Shown: one piece after another, positions 8,901 through 17,339 of the stretch
How the letters are laid out: every line of letters starts with the position of its first letter
Numbering within the stretch: the stretch's first letter is position 1
Source: Porphyromonas loveana
GTDB taxonomy: Bacteria > Bacteroidota > Bacteroidia > Bacteroidales > Porphyromonadaceae
NCBI RefSeq assembly: GCF_003096695.1
Contig: NZ_QEKY01000014.1
Location: forward strand, 1-58,571
Direction of reading: 5' to 3'
DNA length: 58,571 nucleotides
Translations under genes and position numbers: made by a program
Notes under the pieces: generated by a model
Database searches by the model: none
Told to the model about the DNA's origin: nothing
What the model saw: the letters and a program-made list of their open reading frames with translations, nothing else

Positions 8901-10732
8901 AAGTTCGCCGAGTCCATCCGCACCATGACAGAACCGTCGAGCAGGTTCCTACCCAACAGGGCATCCAACTGTATACTGCCGTTGAGGAGGGAATTGGTAC
9001 TATTGAACGAAGCGAAGAGACTCCCCTTCTCCAGTGCCGCATCGAAGGTGATGCTGTCGAGCTTGTACCCCTTCCAGTCAAGGGTGTGGATCGAAACGTT
9101 GGCCTGCGCCACGTTCTTGGTATTGAAAAGATCGAAACCTCGCCCCTCGGCATGGAGCGTAGCCACGACCGGTCCGATGCTGTCCTTGGGCATAAAGGCA
9201 CGAAGGTCCAACCCGTCCACCCGCATATCGGCACGATACTTATCCGAGCCCATGATATAATCCCCGTCCAGACTGATGCTGCCGGAGCGTTCCGTAAGCG
9301 TCACCTTACCGCTATACATACCGCGGCGGATGTTGAGCTCGGCAGCGACAGTCATACCCGCCGGTATGGCAAACCGTTCGTACAACGCTTTGTCATAGAA
9401 AGCCAAAAGGCCCGAAGCATTCTGATGAAATCCGACATTGAGTGTAAAATTGCCGGCACGGCGACGGTCGTCGAGGACTTTGGTGAAGAGACCGCCACCG
9501 TCCATATCGGCCATTCCTTCCCAGAAGAGGGACATATGCTCCACGGTCAGTTCGTCAAGCGAGCCGAAAGTCGATATAGCAATTGATATGGGCGTCTCGG
9601 GATAGCGTACAAGTCTGCGCGAAGGGAGTTGGAAGTTTTCGCCTGCCAGATAGTGAATATCCTCCAAGTCCAACGAAGCTTCGAGGTCCAATTCCATCAC
9701 GGCAGTCGGATCTTTATCGAAAAGGCTCCACGGCAGTCGGGCATCGCAGGAAATACGGCTGTTCTCCGTATCCAAGGCGAAGCGGGAGAGATAGATGCCG
9801 AAGTCATCCATCCGATAATTGCCCGAGAGACGTCGCAGCGTCAGACGATCGCGTTCGCGCAAGGACCCGTTAACGATCCGGAGCTCCAAATCGCCATCGT
9901 GGAAACAAATATCCTTGGCTTGCAAGGCCACAGCGCTCAGCCCGATGTGACGATAGTCGAAGGCATCGGGCATGGGCGTGGAGTCATCCGTGTCGTAAGT
10001 GAGATTCGTCCCGCCCCCTATCTCCACCATCCCAACGTTGTAGAGCATATCGGCTACGTCCATCTTGGCATCGGCCACGGCGGCTTGCCCGATGTAGGTC
10101 TTGAGGTATAAGCTGTCGAGGGGCATTTCCACCCGCGCGGTGACGCGGTTGAGATCGATTCGGTCGAGAGCAAGCTGCCAGTCGAAAGGCTCTTTCTTGG
10201 CCGTATCGGCAGCCGTTGTGTCCGCACTATAGAAGACGACGTCGGCATCGGACAGTTGCCATTGTCCCAAGCCCATGCGCTTACTTGCGGGGTCGAGAGC
10301 TATGTGTGCGCCCTCGATCAGAGCGGCTTTGAGCTTCAGGTCGGTGAGTCCGAGGCTGTCTTTATAGTGGATGGATGCATCATATAGGCCCAGCTCCGGC
10401 ACCTCTACCTGTTTGTGCAGGAGGGGCAGGAAGGAGACTTGCAGACGCACTCGGCCGATGTCGGCCAACGTGTCGCCGTCGGCCTGAATGGCTGTGATGT
10501 CGCGGAGAGAGAGGTGCAACGGGAAGCCCAACCGGATCCGCCCTACACCGATCTGCATACCGGTGGCTTCGGAGGCCTTGCGCGCTGCTATCTCCACTGC
10601 CCATTGCTGTACGGGAGGGACATAAAGAAGTCCTGCCACGAGTAGCACGAGCAATAGTGGAGAGATCAGCACCCAGAAGAGGATGCGTCTCCAACGTAGC
10701 TTCTTGCGATCCGAGGCAGGACTGTCAGTCAT
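5933..10732 (-). CDS. tamB: TamB, translocation and assembly module protein (DUF490)
   Basis: A 1599-residue AsmA/TamB-like protein. An N-terminal membrane anchor (~17-38) is followed by a very long region of short beta strands, as expected for the hydrophobic groove that spans the periplasm. The C-terminal ~450 residues are the conserved DUF490/TamB domain, with the typical GGGDLSFSMPAFGEMSMTGR stretch and a basic, charged end. It partners with TamL, whose gene follows 17 bp downstream. Bacteroidetes TamB proteins of 1400-1700 residues are normal, so there is no sign of truncation. prs lies 86 bp upstream on the same strand and may share the transcript. I saw no separate promoter consensus in front of tamB. 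Confidence 0.9.
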   Translation of the reverse strand: MTDSPASDRKKLRWRRILFWVLISPLLLVLLVAGLLYVPPVQQWAVEIAARKASEATGMQIGVGRIRLGFPLHLSLRDITAIQADGDTLADIGRVRLQVSFLPLLHKQVEVPELGLYDASIHYKDSLGLTDLKLKAALIEGAHIALDPASKRMGLGQWQLSDADVVFYSADTTAADTAKKEPFDWQLALDRIDLNRVTARVEMPLDSLYLKTYIGQAAVADAKMDVADMLYNVGMVEIGGGTNLTYDTDDSTPMPDAFDYRHIGLSAVALQAKDICFHDGDLELRIVNGSLRERDRLTLRRLSGNYRMDDFGIYLSRFALDTENSRISCDARLPWSLFDKDPTAVMELDLEASLDLEDIHYLAGENFQLPSRRLVRYPETPISIAISTFGSLDELTVEHMSLFWEGMADMDGGGLFTKVLDDRRRAGNFTLNVGFHQNASGLLAFYDKALYERFAIPAGMTVAAELNIRRGMYSGKVTLTERSGSISLDGDYIMGSDKYRADMRVDGLDLRAFMPKDSIGPVVATLHAEGRGFDLFNTKNVAQANVSIHTLDWKGYKLDSITFDAALEKGSLFASFNSTNSLLNGSIQLDALLGRNLLDGSVMVRMDSANFNALGLADTTFSTNFILEGHLKSDLDQTHRFEASMPKCFMRLERYRVNLDRIDILADTDPDSIRLDVSSGDLKMALRVGEGINAVTAISESLGKKMEAMRSDSIHRLRLSEVIRELPHTSFTMEARRYNPLRDYMEVNGMIFSTIQTQLTATPERGLEGFVEMQGFQRDTIRIDRIRLDLATLSQYGVLSPDSVELAYVPDSILNSYDRVLRLTLSVDKSRYRRQPAMYGRIVADATLQGVDVRLSLADGAKQEAYRLGLHGFWNEGGMGINVMDTEPVVLAYNHFTANENNRIFYRSSDERLFANLELTSADKQYLSVFTTDTIADMEEINVNIRNLRLQQYARLTPLPDMAGSLFAYARLSRTGGAGGTLTATGDVSVNNLAYEGKPIGNIASSLFYEPRNNDSHYLTAEISYNGNPALNIDGIYHAEDRNNNFDIKAMLNGFPLAIANPFIGAERGSLAGFMDGELEIKGKADAPLIDGNLAMRKASFFSPMVGNTFYFSEKPLVFDRHKLIFDNYLVHARQNEKEGLSVDGEIILTGARAMTAALQVKADNMTMLNSKKSQSDLLYGKLIASTNLLLRGPLDAMTIRGSLDIHGGTSCTYVYTDVDLGTESMMGDVVSFIDFSDTIVMPSQSDIDKERTFGGMDLLLRIHIDPVVEFGVDLSSGTQDRLDLQGGGDLSFSMPAFGEMSMTGRYEMSGGGKMVYTLPVVGKQVFTIDPSSYVQWSGNVQDPYVNFKAVQRVRADVMDGGNKTTRKVNFDVGVIVKETLTHMDLAFDVEAPEDITIQSQLQGMGAEERSKQAIGLLATGTYLASQSAGFSFDNALSSYAQGMINSALGKVFEGSGLNIGMENHDGTDGSGTYTDFTYSFSKQFYNNRIRVVIGGAVASGSNIPTNKDRSLVDNVALEYRLDQAGAQHLKLFHKKNNENLLEGEITETGVGYVISRKLARLSDLFRFGNKKKETKPSTTVEALKPKEETTAIPEEAAN

Positions 10733-10818
10733 ACTGAGAAGTATCTTGTCCGATCAGCGGCGGAGTGTCAACTCTGCAGCACTGCTCCGAAAGAGTCCCG
10801 GAGCGACGGACGGTTTTT

Positions 10819-11760
10819 TTAGAAAGAGTAGAGAGTCGTGATGGACTCGTGGCAGCATACGCGGCGAATCGCCTCGGCGAAAAGATCGGCCACGGAGAGC
10901 ACCTTTACTTTCTCGCACTTATGCGGATAGGGGATGGAGTCCGTGAAGATCATCTCACGCAGACTGGACTGATCCACACGCATCGATGCGGGATCGCTCA
11001 TCACGGCATGGCTGGCGATGGCAGAGACGCTGCGCGCGCCGTTGCTCATCATCAGGTCGGCAGCCTTGGTGATGGTGCCTGCCGTGTCCACGATGTCGTC
11101 CACGAGCAGCACATCCTTGCCGCTGACGTCACCGATGATACGCATCTCGGCGATTTCGTTGGCTTTGAGGCGGCTCTTGTGACAGATCACCATCGGCACG
11201 CCGAGGTGCTTGGCATAGCTATTGGCACGCTTGGTACCGCCTACGTCGGGCGTAGCCACAACGAGGTTCTCGAGCGACATATTCTTACGGATATGCTCGA
11301 TGAAAACAGAGGAGCCGTAGAGGTGATCCACCGGCACGTCGAAGAAGCCTTGGATCTGATCGGCATGGAGGTCCATCGTGATGAGGCGGGTGATACCGGC
11401 CTTGCTGAGCAAGTCGGCTATCAGCTTGGCACCGATGGATACACGCGGCTTGTCCTTTCTGTCCTGTCGCGCCCATCCGAAGTAGGGGATAACGGCTGTG
11501 ATGTAGTGAGCAGAGGCACGCTTGGCGGCGTCGATCATCAGGAGCAGCTCCATGAGGTTGTCAGCCGAAGGGAAGGTGGACTGCACGAGGAAGACATCGC
11601 GACCGCGGATGCTTTCCTCATAAGAAACGGCAAATTCGCCATCGGCGAAATGCTCGATATTCATGCGCCCCAACGGGCAACCCAGACTGTTGCAAATCTT
11701 CTCTGCAAGGTAACGCGACTTGGTACCCGAGAAGACAGAAAAGTTGTTTTCGTTGTTCAT
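10819..11760 (-). CDS. prs: Ribose-phosphate pyrophosphokinase (PRPP synthase)
   Basis: A 313-residue class I PRPP synthase. It makes 5-phosphoribosyl-1-diphosphate from ribose 5-phosphate and ATP, feeding purine, pyrimidine, His, Trp and NAD synthesis. Visible features: FSGTKSRYLAE (~9-20), the IPYFGWARQDRKDKPR flexible loop and ATP site (~91-106), ITMDLHADQIQGFF (~127-140), and the PRPP-binding loop DVLLVDDIVDTAGT (~216-229). Length matches the family. A -7 promoter element lies about 95 nt upstream. tamB follows 86 bp downstream. Confidence 0.97.
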   Translation of the reverse strand: MNNENNFSVFSGTKSRYLAEKICNSLGCPLGRMNIEHFADGEFAVSYEESIRGRDVFLVQSTFPSADNLMELLLMIDAAKRASAHYITAVIPYFGWARQDRKDKPRVSIGAKLIADLLSKAGITRLITMDLHADQIQGFFDVPVDHLYGSSVFIEHIRKNMSLENLVVATPDVGGTKRANSYAKHLGVPMVICHKSRLKANEIAEMRIIGDVSGKDVLLVDDIVDTAGTITKAADLMMSNGARSVSAIASHAVMSDPASMRVDQSSLREMIFTDSIPYPHKCEKVKVLSVADLFAEAIRRVCCHESITTLYSF

Positions 11761-11856
11761 CTTTTACGTATGCTGTAGTGTTAATCTCTCCGTAATTTTT
11801 GCCCCGAGCATCTGCGCCTCGACATGCACGACACGTGGCTCTCGTCCTGCTTGGTG

Positions 11857-11864
11857 CAAAAGTA
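11857..11864 (-). promoter_or_regulatory. -7 promoter element for prs
   Basis: On the minus strand TACTTTTG, an exact TAnnTTTG match, followed by gcacc as at other starts in this window. I found no convincing -33 TTG at the right distance. It predicts a 5' leader of roughly 90 nt. Confidence 0.55.
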
Positions 11865-11947
11865 ATACTTATTATGTGTGATTGAGCATTTGTCGCGGGC
11901 TTAAATCCGTGCACACGAGGCCCCGCCACATCGGGGCGCGAGCTGCG

Positions 11948-12994
11948 TCACAGGCCTCCGCCGATGGAGCCTTCCGCTCCTGCGTCGTGACCGCCCGCGC
12001 TCGGCGACGAAGCGGAAGGCGTAGCCGGCAGGATAACGTTATGGACAGGCTTCTTCTTTTTCTTCGGTTTGGGCAATTGCTCTTCGGGGACGAAGACGAG
12101 CTCGTCCTGCTCCACTCGGCACCATTCCTCCCGCTCGTCTCCGTTGGCTGCGATGATCGTAACGAGGTAATGGCGAGCCTTTCCCTTGCCGATGGTGCGC
12201 CCCGCAAAGATGGCCGAAGCGACTTCTTCACGGACCAGCTCGGCGAGCTTGGGCGCGAGCAGCTTTTCGATTTCTTCGCGCCGTTTCTGCGTCGCTGCAT
12301 CGCCAAAAGCAGTGCGACGGGCGAGAAGCACACGACGGTTGGAGACGAGTCGATTGTATAGACTGATGAGCGTCGTAATGGTGGCACTCGGCTCCAGGTC
12401 GTCGATGGATTGCATGCGAAGCGTAACGGCAGCGAGACAACGATCCGTCTCGGCTCGATGAGGTTTGATATTATTGCCTCGACGATAGTCCGAATTTAAT
12501 CGTTTGAGAAAAGAATCGGCAAAGGCCGTATTAGCTTCCTCCAAACGCTTGAGGGCGGACTCGACGGAGAGCTTCCGAACTAATGATTGGATGGAACTCT
12601 CCTTGATGTCGGTGAGGAAATTCTCGATGGCAGCCGTCCTCTTGTCATAATTCATCCGGTTCAGATTGCCATATCGGTGCATGATCTCTTCTACCTTCTT
12701 GGCAGCTTCACGGAGCTTGCCGTCGCTATCGATCGTATAAGAACGAATGCGCCACCTGATCGATTGATACGCCGCGATTCGTTCGCTGTCGAAGGAGATA
12801 ATCGTCGGCGTCATTTCGTCCGATATGGGTGGATTCAGAGCCAAATCTTCCTGCGCAATGGCTTTTTCCAGCGGATCGAGCACCAAATTCAGCTTCGCGA
12901 TATTCGCTTGTCGGCAGAGGGTCAGCACATTCTTGGCGAAGCGATAATGCTCCAAATTTTGGAGTCGCGTAATGGAGAAATACTCTACTTTCAT
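11948..12994 (-). CDS. DUF6261 family protein
   Basis: A 348-residue mostly helical protein of the Bacteroidales DUF6261 family; function unknown. The N-terminal half is rich in helices with Arg/Glu/Leu patterns. The C-terminal third carries FAGRTIGKGKARHYLVTI and a PKPKKKKK motif, both shared with the gene cut at the left edge of the window. After the basic motif comes a Gly/Ser/Ala-rich tail. No signal peptide. I place the start at the ATG at 12994 (MKVEYFSITRL), preceded by aaagagg. An ATG at 13063 would add 23 residues, but these lie inside the 41-bp repeat array and look unlike protein. Both neighbours are cellular genes, so nothing marks this as mobile. Confidence 0.8.
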   Translation of the reverse strand: MKVEYFSITRLQNLEHYRFAKNVLTLCRQANIAKLNLVLDPLEKAIAQEDLALNPPISDEMTPTIISFDSERIAAYQSIRWRIRSYTIDSDGKLREAAKKVEEIMHRYGNLNRMNYDKRTAAIENFLTDIKESSIQSLVRKLSVESALKRLEEANTAFADSFLKRLNSDYRRGNNIKPHRAETDRCLAAVTLRMQSIDDLEPSATITTLISLYNRLVSNRRVLLARRTAFGDAATQKRREEIEKLLAPKLAELVREEVASAIFAGRTIGKGKARHYLVTIIAANGDEREEWCRVEQDELVFVPEEQLPKPKKKKKPVHNVILPATPSASSPSAGGHDAGAEGSIGGGL

Positions 12995-13048
12995 ATCCTC
13001 TTTAGTATTTGTTTTTATACGAGGGTCAAACAATCTATTTCCCGATCT

Positions 13049-13459
13049 AAAATCGAACGGCAATGGCTCTATGCCATCTGCACGGAGACAGAATCATGCT
13101 ACTCTGTTTTCAAATTATTGGCACGAGACGAAAATCGGGCTACAATGATGCCATGCAGCTTGCAGGAGATGAAAATCATACTACAATCGTCTCAATCCAT
13201 TTGCAAAGATCAAAATTCAGACTACAAAGATAAAAATATATGCTGCATGAGCCAAAAATCAAGCTACAATGATGCCCTGCAAAAGTATTTGAACCAAAAT
13301 CAAGTTACAATCGTATTTTGCAAATGATTTGGGACTAAAATCAGGCTACAATGCCTCCATGTAAAGGACATGAGACTAAAATCAGGCTACAATCGATCTG
13401 TGCAGCTTGTTCTTGAACAAGAATCATACTGCAACGCATTACTGCATTCCGCTCGGGCA
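13049..13459. repeat. Degenerate 41-bp tandem repeat, ten units
   Basis: Ten consecutive units start at 13049, 13090, 13131, 13172, 13212, 13254, 13296, 13337, 13378 and 13419, so spacing is 40-42 bp. Most units open with AAAATCAgGCTACAAT and contain TGCA about 25 nt into the unit. The rest is variable. The period is not a multiple of three and the strand holds stops, so it is not coding. The array begins about 55 bp upstream of the DUF6261 start and ends about 70 bp short of the ridA terminator. Together these fill the 614-bp gap between the two genes. Confidence 0.85.
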
Positions 13460-13527
13460 GAGCGTTTGCGAGCATGCTGTCAAAGCAAAAAGAATCGGAA
13501 TAATCGGAGCTCTCCGCACCCCTCCCC

Positions 13528-13579
13528 CAAAAAGCACAGGCTGCGCCGTGGGGAATGACTCCCCGCCGGCGCAGCCTGT
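13528..13579 (-). terminator. Terminator of the dnaN-ridA transcript
   Basis: On the minus strand ACAGGCTGCGCCG pairs with CGGCGCAGCCTGT, with an extra GGGGA/TCCCC pairing in the loop, followed by gcTTTTT. It lies 30 bp after the ridA stop and is a strong intrinsic terminator. Confidence 0.85.
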
Positions 13580-13608
13580 AGGCGAATGGCAAACGAATAA
13601 GTGTCCGC

Positions 13609-13989
13609 TTAGTCCTGAACGGCGACGAATTCGATTTCGACGAGACCGTTCTTCGGCAGCGTCTTCACGGCTACCGCCGAGCGAGCGGGGAACTGTCCGC
13701 TGAACTGCTTCTCATACACAGCATTCATGGCTGCAAAATCGCCCATGTCGGCCAAGAAACAAGTCGTCTTGACGATATGTGCCGTCGTGAGACCGGCCTC
13801 GGCGAGGATGGCATGAATGTTGCGGAACACCTGCTCCGTCTGCTCGGTAACGCCACCCGGGGCAAAGTCGCCCGTAGCGGGATCCAGACCGAGTTGGCCC
13901 GAAGAGAAGAGCATATTGCCTACCATGACTGCCTGACTATAAGGGCCGATGGCGGCCGGAGCATTCTTCGTACTGATTACTTTTTTCAT
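13609..13989 (-). CDS. ridA: RidA family 2-iminobutanoate/2-iminopropanoate deaminase
   Basis: A 126-residue RidA (YjgF/YER057c/UK114) protein. It hydrolyses reactive enamine/imine intermediates from PLP-dependent dehydratases in the cytoplasm, acting as a trimer. The signature is visible: NAPAAIGPYSQAV at ~8-20, SSGQLGLDP at ~29-37, TTCFLADMGDFAAMN at ~83-98 and PARSAVAV with the substrate-binding Arg at ~109. It is full length. It is the last gene of a seven-gene run; rlmB ends 26 bp upstream, and a strong terminator follows. Confidence 0.95.
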   Translation of the reverse strand: MKKVISTKNAPAAIGPYSQAVMVGNMLFSSGQLGLDPATGDFAPGGVTEQTEQVFRNIHAILAEAGLTTAHIVKTTCFLADMGDFAAMNAVYEKQFSGQFPARSAVAVKTLPKNGLVEIEFVAVQD

Positions 13990-14015
13990 TGTGTTTGGTT
14001 GTTTTTATTCGTTGA

Positions 14016-14765
14016 TTAAACAGATGGGTTGAGCAGTTTGCGACGCAACACTTCGTACACGACGATGCCGGCTGCGACGGATACGTTGAGCGAACCGATG
14101 GTGCCTACCTGCGGAATGGCGACGATGTCGTCACTGAGCCGCAGCGTGTCGGCACTCGGCCCCACGTCTTCGGCTCCCATCACGATGGCGAGAGGAAGTT
14201 CCAGCTCGGCATCGGTATAGAGCCGCTCGGCCTTCTCGGAGGTGGCGACTACGCGCACACCATACTCCTGCAGCGAGCGAATGGCGCTCGGGATGGACGA
14301 CACGCGACAGACGGGGATGCGGTGCAAGGCGCCGGCGGAGGTCTTGATGGCATCGCCGCCGACCGACACGCTTCCGCGCTCGGGGATGATGATGGCATCG
14401 ACCCCTGCACACTCGGCCGTGCGAGCTATGGCACCGAAGTTGCGCACATCGGTAATCCCGTCCAGAAGTAAGAGAAACGGCGACTTGCCCTCCTCGTAGA
14501 GCATCGGCAGGAGTTGCTCCAGATGCGTGTATTCGATGGCCGAGAGGATGGCCACGATGCCTTGGTGATTCTTCGTCGTGAGCCTGTCGAGCTTCTCTGC
14601 AGGGACGTGCAAGACGGGCACGGTGCGCTCGGCAGCCAGACGCAGGATGGAGTCGGTTTGTTCGGTTTTGAGACCTCTTCGGATGAAGATCTTATCGATC
14701 TCCTTGCCAGCTTCGAATGCTTCTGCAACGGAGTGTAGGCCGAAAATGAGGGTATCGTTTTTCAT
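14016..14765 (-). CDS. rlmB: TrmH/SpoU family RNA 2'-O-methyltransferase (RlmB-like)
   Basis: A 249-residue SPOUT methyltransferase. RlmB uses SAM to methylate the 2'-OH of a 23S rRNA guanosine. An N-terminal substrate-binding domain (~1-75) is followed by the knotted catalytic domain, with LLLDGITDVRNFGAIARTA (~100), IVMGAEDVGPS (~198) and IPQVGTIGSLNVSVAA (~218). In most members the second motif reads GNEGxGI/L, so the GAEDVGPS here is a somewhat divergent form. Its ATG overlaps the recN stop by 4 bp (ATGA), indicating translational coupling. The exact rRNA position cannot be read from sequence. Confidence 0.88.
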   Translation of the reverse strand: MKNDTLIFGLHSVAEAFEAGKEIDKIFIRRGLKTEQTDSILRLAAERTVPVLHVPAEKLDRLTTKNHQGIVAILSAIEYTHLEQLLPMLYEEGKSPFLLLLDGITDVRNFGAIARTAECAGVDAIIIPERGSVSVGGDAIKTSAGALHRIPVCRVSSIPSAIRSLQEYGVRVVATSEKAERLYTDAELELPLAIVMGAEDVGPSADTLRLSDDIVAIPQVGTIGSLNVSVAAGIVVYEVLRRKLLNPSV

Positions 14766-16417
14766 TTTTCGAGAAGTTGTTGTGCTGCGGCCAGAGCCAC
14801 GGCCGTGAGATTATTGCCGCTTTGCATCCGGGCGATTTCCTCTACACGCTCAGAAGGGGAGAGCTCGCGGATAAATGTATGCGTGCGCTCGTCTGTCTCT
14901 TCCTTATAGACGAAATAATGATGTGCCCCCCGCGCTGCTATCTGCGGCAGGTGCGTGATGGCGATGACTTGCATACCGCATCCCATCTGCTCCATGATGC
15001 GCCCCATGCGGTCGGCAATGTCGCCTGAGACGCCGGAGTCTATCTCGTCGAAAACGATGGCCGGGAGCGAAAGACGGTCGGCGATAAGCGCTTTGAGTGC
15101 AAGCATGAGACGGGCTATTTCGCCACCCGATGCTATCTGCGCCACGGGTTCGGGGGGTATCTGCTTATTGGCAGAGAAGAGAAATTCCACCTTGTCCGCC
15201 CCATGCGTACCGGGTTCGGCAGGCAGGACTGCGGCGCTGAAGCGCACCTGCGGCATGCCCAACAGGCTGAGCGTCCGGCTGAGAGCCTCCTCCACAGCTT
15301 CTGCAGAGCGGAGCCGCTCGGCGGTAAGCTCGGCAGCTCGTGCCAATACATCTTGATGCAACGCCCGGACGTCACCCTCCAGACGGGCTATGTCGTCAGC
15401 CCCTGCCGTGATGCTTGCGAGTCGTTCGCCCAGTTCGTCACGGATGGCGATGAGCGCTTGGGTGGTATCGGCACCATAGCGATGCAAGAGGGAGTGGATC
15501 AGATCGAGACGCTCCGTTATTTCGGCCAGACGCTCCGGCTCGTAAGAGAGATCGTCCGCTCTGCGACCGAGATCCGAGGCTATGTCGCTCATCTCGATAC
15601 GCATTTCCTGTAGTCGCTGTCGATAAGCAGAGGCATCGGGATAATACTTCTCGATAGCAGCAAGCGCATCGTCGGCACGATGAAGCCCGAGCAAAAGTCC
15701 CTGCTCATCGTCGGACATCAGCGCATAGGAACGACTCAGTTCGCGTTTGATATCGAGAGCATGGGTGAGACGTTGCTGCTCTTCTTGGAGCTGCGTTTCT
15801 TCGCCCGAAAGGAGGTGTGCATTCTCCAACTGTTCGTAACGAAACTGCAGATAGTCTCGCTCCGAATCGGCCGCAGCGACAGCAGCGCGAAGTTCTTCGA
15901 GTTGCTTTTTCTTCGTCATATAAGCTCGATAGGCTGTACGATAGGCATCCGACAGCTCGGGTTTGCCGCTGTATATGTCGAGGACGTTGAGTTGGAAATA
16001 GCTGTCTCCGAGGAGGAGATTCTTGTGCTGCGAATGGATGTCGATGAGGAAATCGGACAATTCGCGAAGGGCTGTGAGCGGAGCGGGACTGTCATTGACA
16101 AAAGCGCGGCTCTTGCCTTTGGTGGAGATCTCGCGTCGTATCACACATTCCTCTGCATCGAAGTCGAGGTCGTAGCGATCGAGCACTGTCTCTATTTCAG
16201 GATCAAATCCGGTGAAACGCCCTTCTACGACACAGCGATCTTTTCCCGGCGCTATGGCTGATGTATCGGCACGCTGGCCGATGAGAAGGCCCAACGCTCC
16301 GAGGAGGATACTCTTACCCGCCCCCGTCTCTCCCGTGATGACAGAAAAGTTAGGAGCTAATTCGATATCAAGGTTATCAATGAGAACGTAATTAGCGATA
16401 TGCAGCGAGGCCAACAT
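14762..16417 (-). CDS. recN: DNA repair protein RecN
   Basis: A 551-residue SMC-like ATPase that acts in double-strand break repair. Walker A GETGAGKSILLG lies at ~29-40. The middle third is heptad-rich coiled coil (for example the LEELRAAVAAADSERDYLQFRYEQLENA block). The C-terminal head carries the signature segment QIASGGEIARLMLALK and Walker B LPAIVFDEIDSGVSGD. I start at the ATG at 16417 (MLASLHIANYVLID), because the family begins with this strand. An upstream ATG at 16516 would overlap the preceding gene by 86 bp and adds 33 residues unlike RecN. It overlaps rlmB by 4 bp. Confidence 0.95.
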   Translation of the reverse strand: MLASLHIANYVLIDNLDIELAPNFSVITGETGAGKSILLGALGLLIGQRADTSAIAPGKDRCVVEGRFTGFDPEIETVLDRYDLDFDAEECVIRREISTKGKSRAFVNDSPAPLTALRELSDFLIDIHSQHKNLLLGDSYFQLNVLDIYSGKPELSDAYRTAYRAYMTKKKQLEELRAAVAAADSERDYLQFRYEQLENAHLLSGEETQLQEEQQRLTHALDIKRELSRSYALMSDDEQGLLLGLHRADDALAAIEKYYPDASAYRQRLQEMRIEMSDIASDLGRRADDLSYEPERLAEITERLDLIHSLLHRYGADTTQALIAIRDELGERLASITAGADDIARLEGDVRALHQDVLARAAELTAERLRSAEAVEEALSRTLSLLGMPQVRFSAAVLPAEPGTHGADKVEFLFSANKQIPPEPVAQIASGGEIARLMLALKALIADRLSLPAIVFDEIDSGVSGDIADRMGRIMEQMGCGMQVIAITHLPQIAARGAHHYFVYKEETDERTHTFIRELSPSERVEEIARMQSGNNLTAVALAAAQQLLEK

Positions 16418-16430
16418 CCCTGAGAGAGAA

Positions 16431-17339
16431 TTAGTTTTTGAGAGGTTTGAGTTTGTTGTCCTGCGTCGGGAAGACCTTGTTGAGGAGTTTATAGGCGTCT
16501 TGCTTCTCGGCAGCATTGGCTTTGGACAGGATACTGACGACTTCGTCCAATTTCACCGAAGCAAAGACAGAAAACAACGGCGACATGGGACGAGCCTTGT
16601 AAACAGTTTCCAGCAAAGGCAGGAGTTCGATCACCGTCGTCCGTCCGCGGGTGGCATTAGCCACCATTTCGTCCAACGCGCGTCGGTGATACTCGTACCA
16701 AAAACGGCGCAAGGGCTCCATCTCCGCATCGTTCATCGCTTCGGCAAGGGCGTAGCGATTCCGATTGTTTTCGAAAGCCTTCCAGCCATTCCAATCCTGC
16801 TTGGCTTGTGCCCGAGCCACAATCTGCCGCATCGTAGAACGAGCTGCATTACCTCCCAACAGACTGAAGCTATCGAAATCGACGGCAAGGATGTAGTAAG
16901 CGTAAAAGACAACGGAGGCAACGAGATTGCTCTGTATATCGGTCTCGTTATACTCAATGGGATCAAATTGATTGTATTCGAAATTGACTTCCTGATCGCG
17001 CCACATGATCTGCGGAGAGTAATAGGAAGAATTGTACACAGGACGACGCGAGGTGATCAAGAGTTCGGCCTTGTACTGACTCTCATCTTTCACCTCGGTT
17101 AGATTGAGCGTAAAGGAACAGTCGATCCGCTCGGCGAAACTAAACGTAGCATTCGTCCATCGGGTCAGATTGAGGAGGTCATTGAGTTGGCGCTCCAAGG
17201 TTTTCAACGTTTCCATATTGGCGTTGCTTCCGAGGCGCTCGCCGTTCACAGTCACCTTGGCATTCAGTTCCTGTCCGGCCACAGAGGTGGTGGAGAAGAA
17301 AAAAAGCACACACAAATACCACCACAGTCTCGTTCTCAT
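16431..17339 (-). CDS. porD: DUF4835 family protein (PorD-type T9SS-associated)
   Basis: A 302-residue secreted protein with signal peptide (cleavage near VAGQ, ~22). It begins its mature part with QELNAKVTVN, characteristic of the Bacteroidetes DUF4835 family. Some annotations call this family PorD, a type IX secretion protein; I recall this from general knowledge and cannot verify it here. The mechanism is not known to me. The gene overlaps the coaBC stop by 4 bp and lies 13 bp before recN. The coaBC - DUF4835 - recN order is common in Bacteroidetes and supports the assignment. The presence of T9SS cargo genes elsewhere in the window fits. Confidence 0.75.
   Translation of the reverse strand: MRTRLWWYLCVLFFFSTTSVAGQELNAKVTVNGERLGSNANMETLKTLERQLNDLLNLTRWTNATFSFAERIDCSFTLNLTEVKDESQYKAELLITSRRPVYNSSYYSPQIMWRDQEVNFEYNQFDPIEYNETDIQSNLVASVVFYAYYILAVDFDSFSLLGGNAARSTMRQIVARAQAKQDWNGWKAFENNRNRYALAEAMNDAEMEPLRRFWYEYHRRALDEMVANATRGRTTVIELLPLLETVYKARPMSPLFSVFASVKLDEVVSILSKANAAEKQDAYKLLNKVFPTQDNKLKPLKN

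Noticed and set aside
12587-13327. Plus-strand ORF running out of DUF6261 into the 41-bp array
   Set aside because: Its C-terminal part is translation of the repeat units, and the rest is antisense to DUF6261.
13049-13459. CRISPR array
   Set aside because: The units are degenerate, the conserved core is about 16 bp and spacers are not unique-length inserts between identical repeats. No cas gene is in the window.
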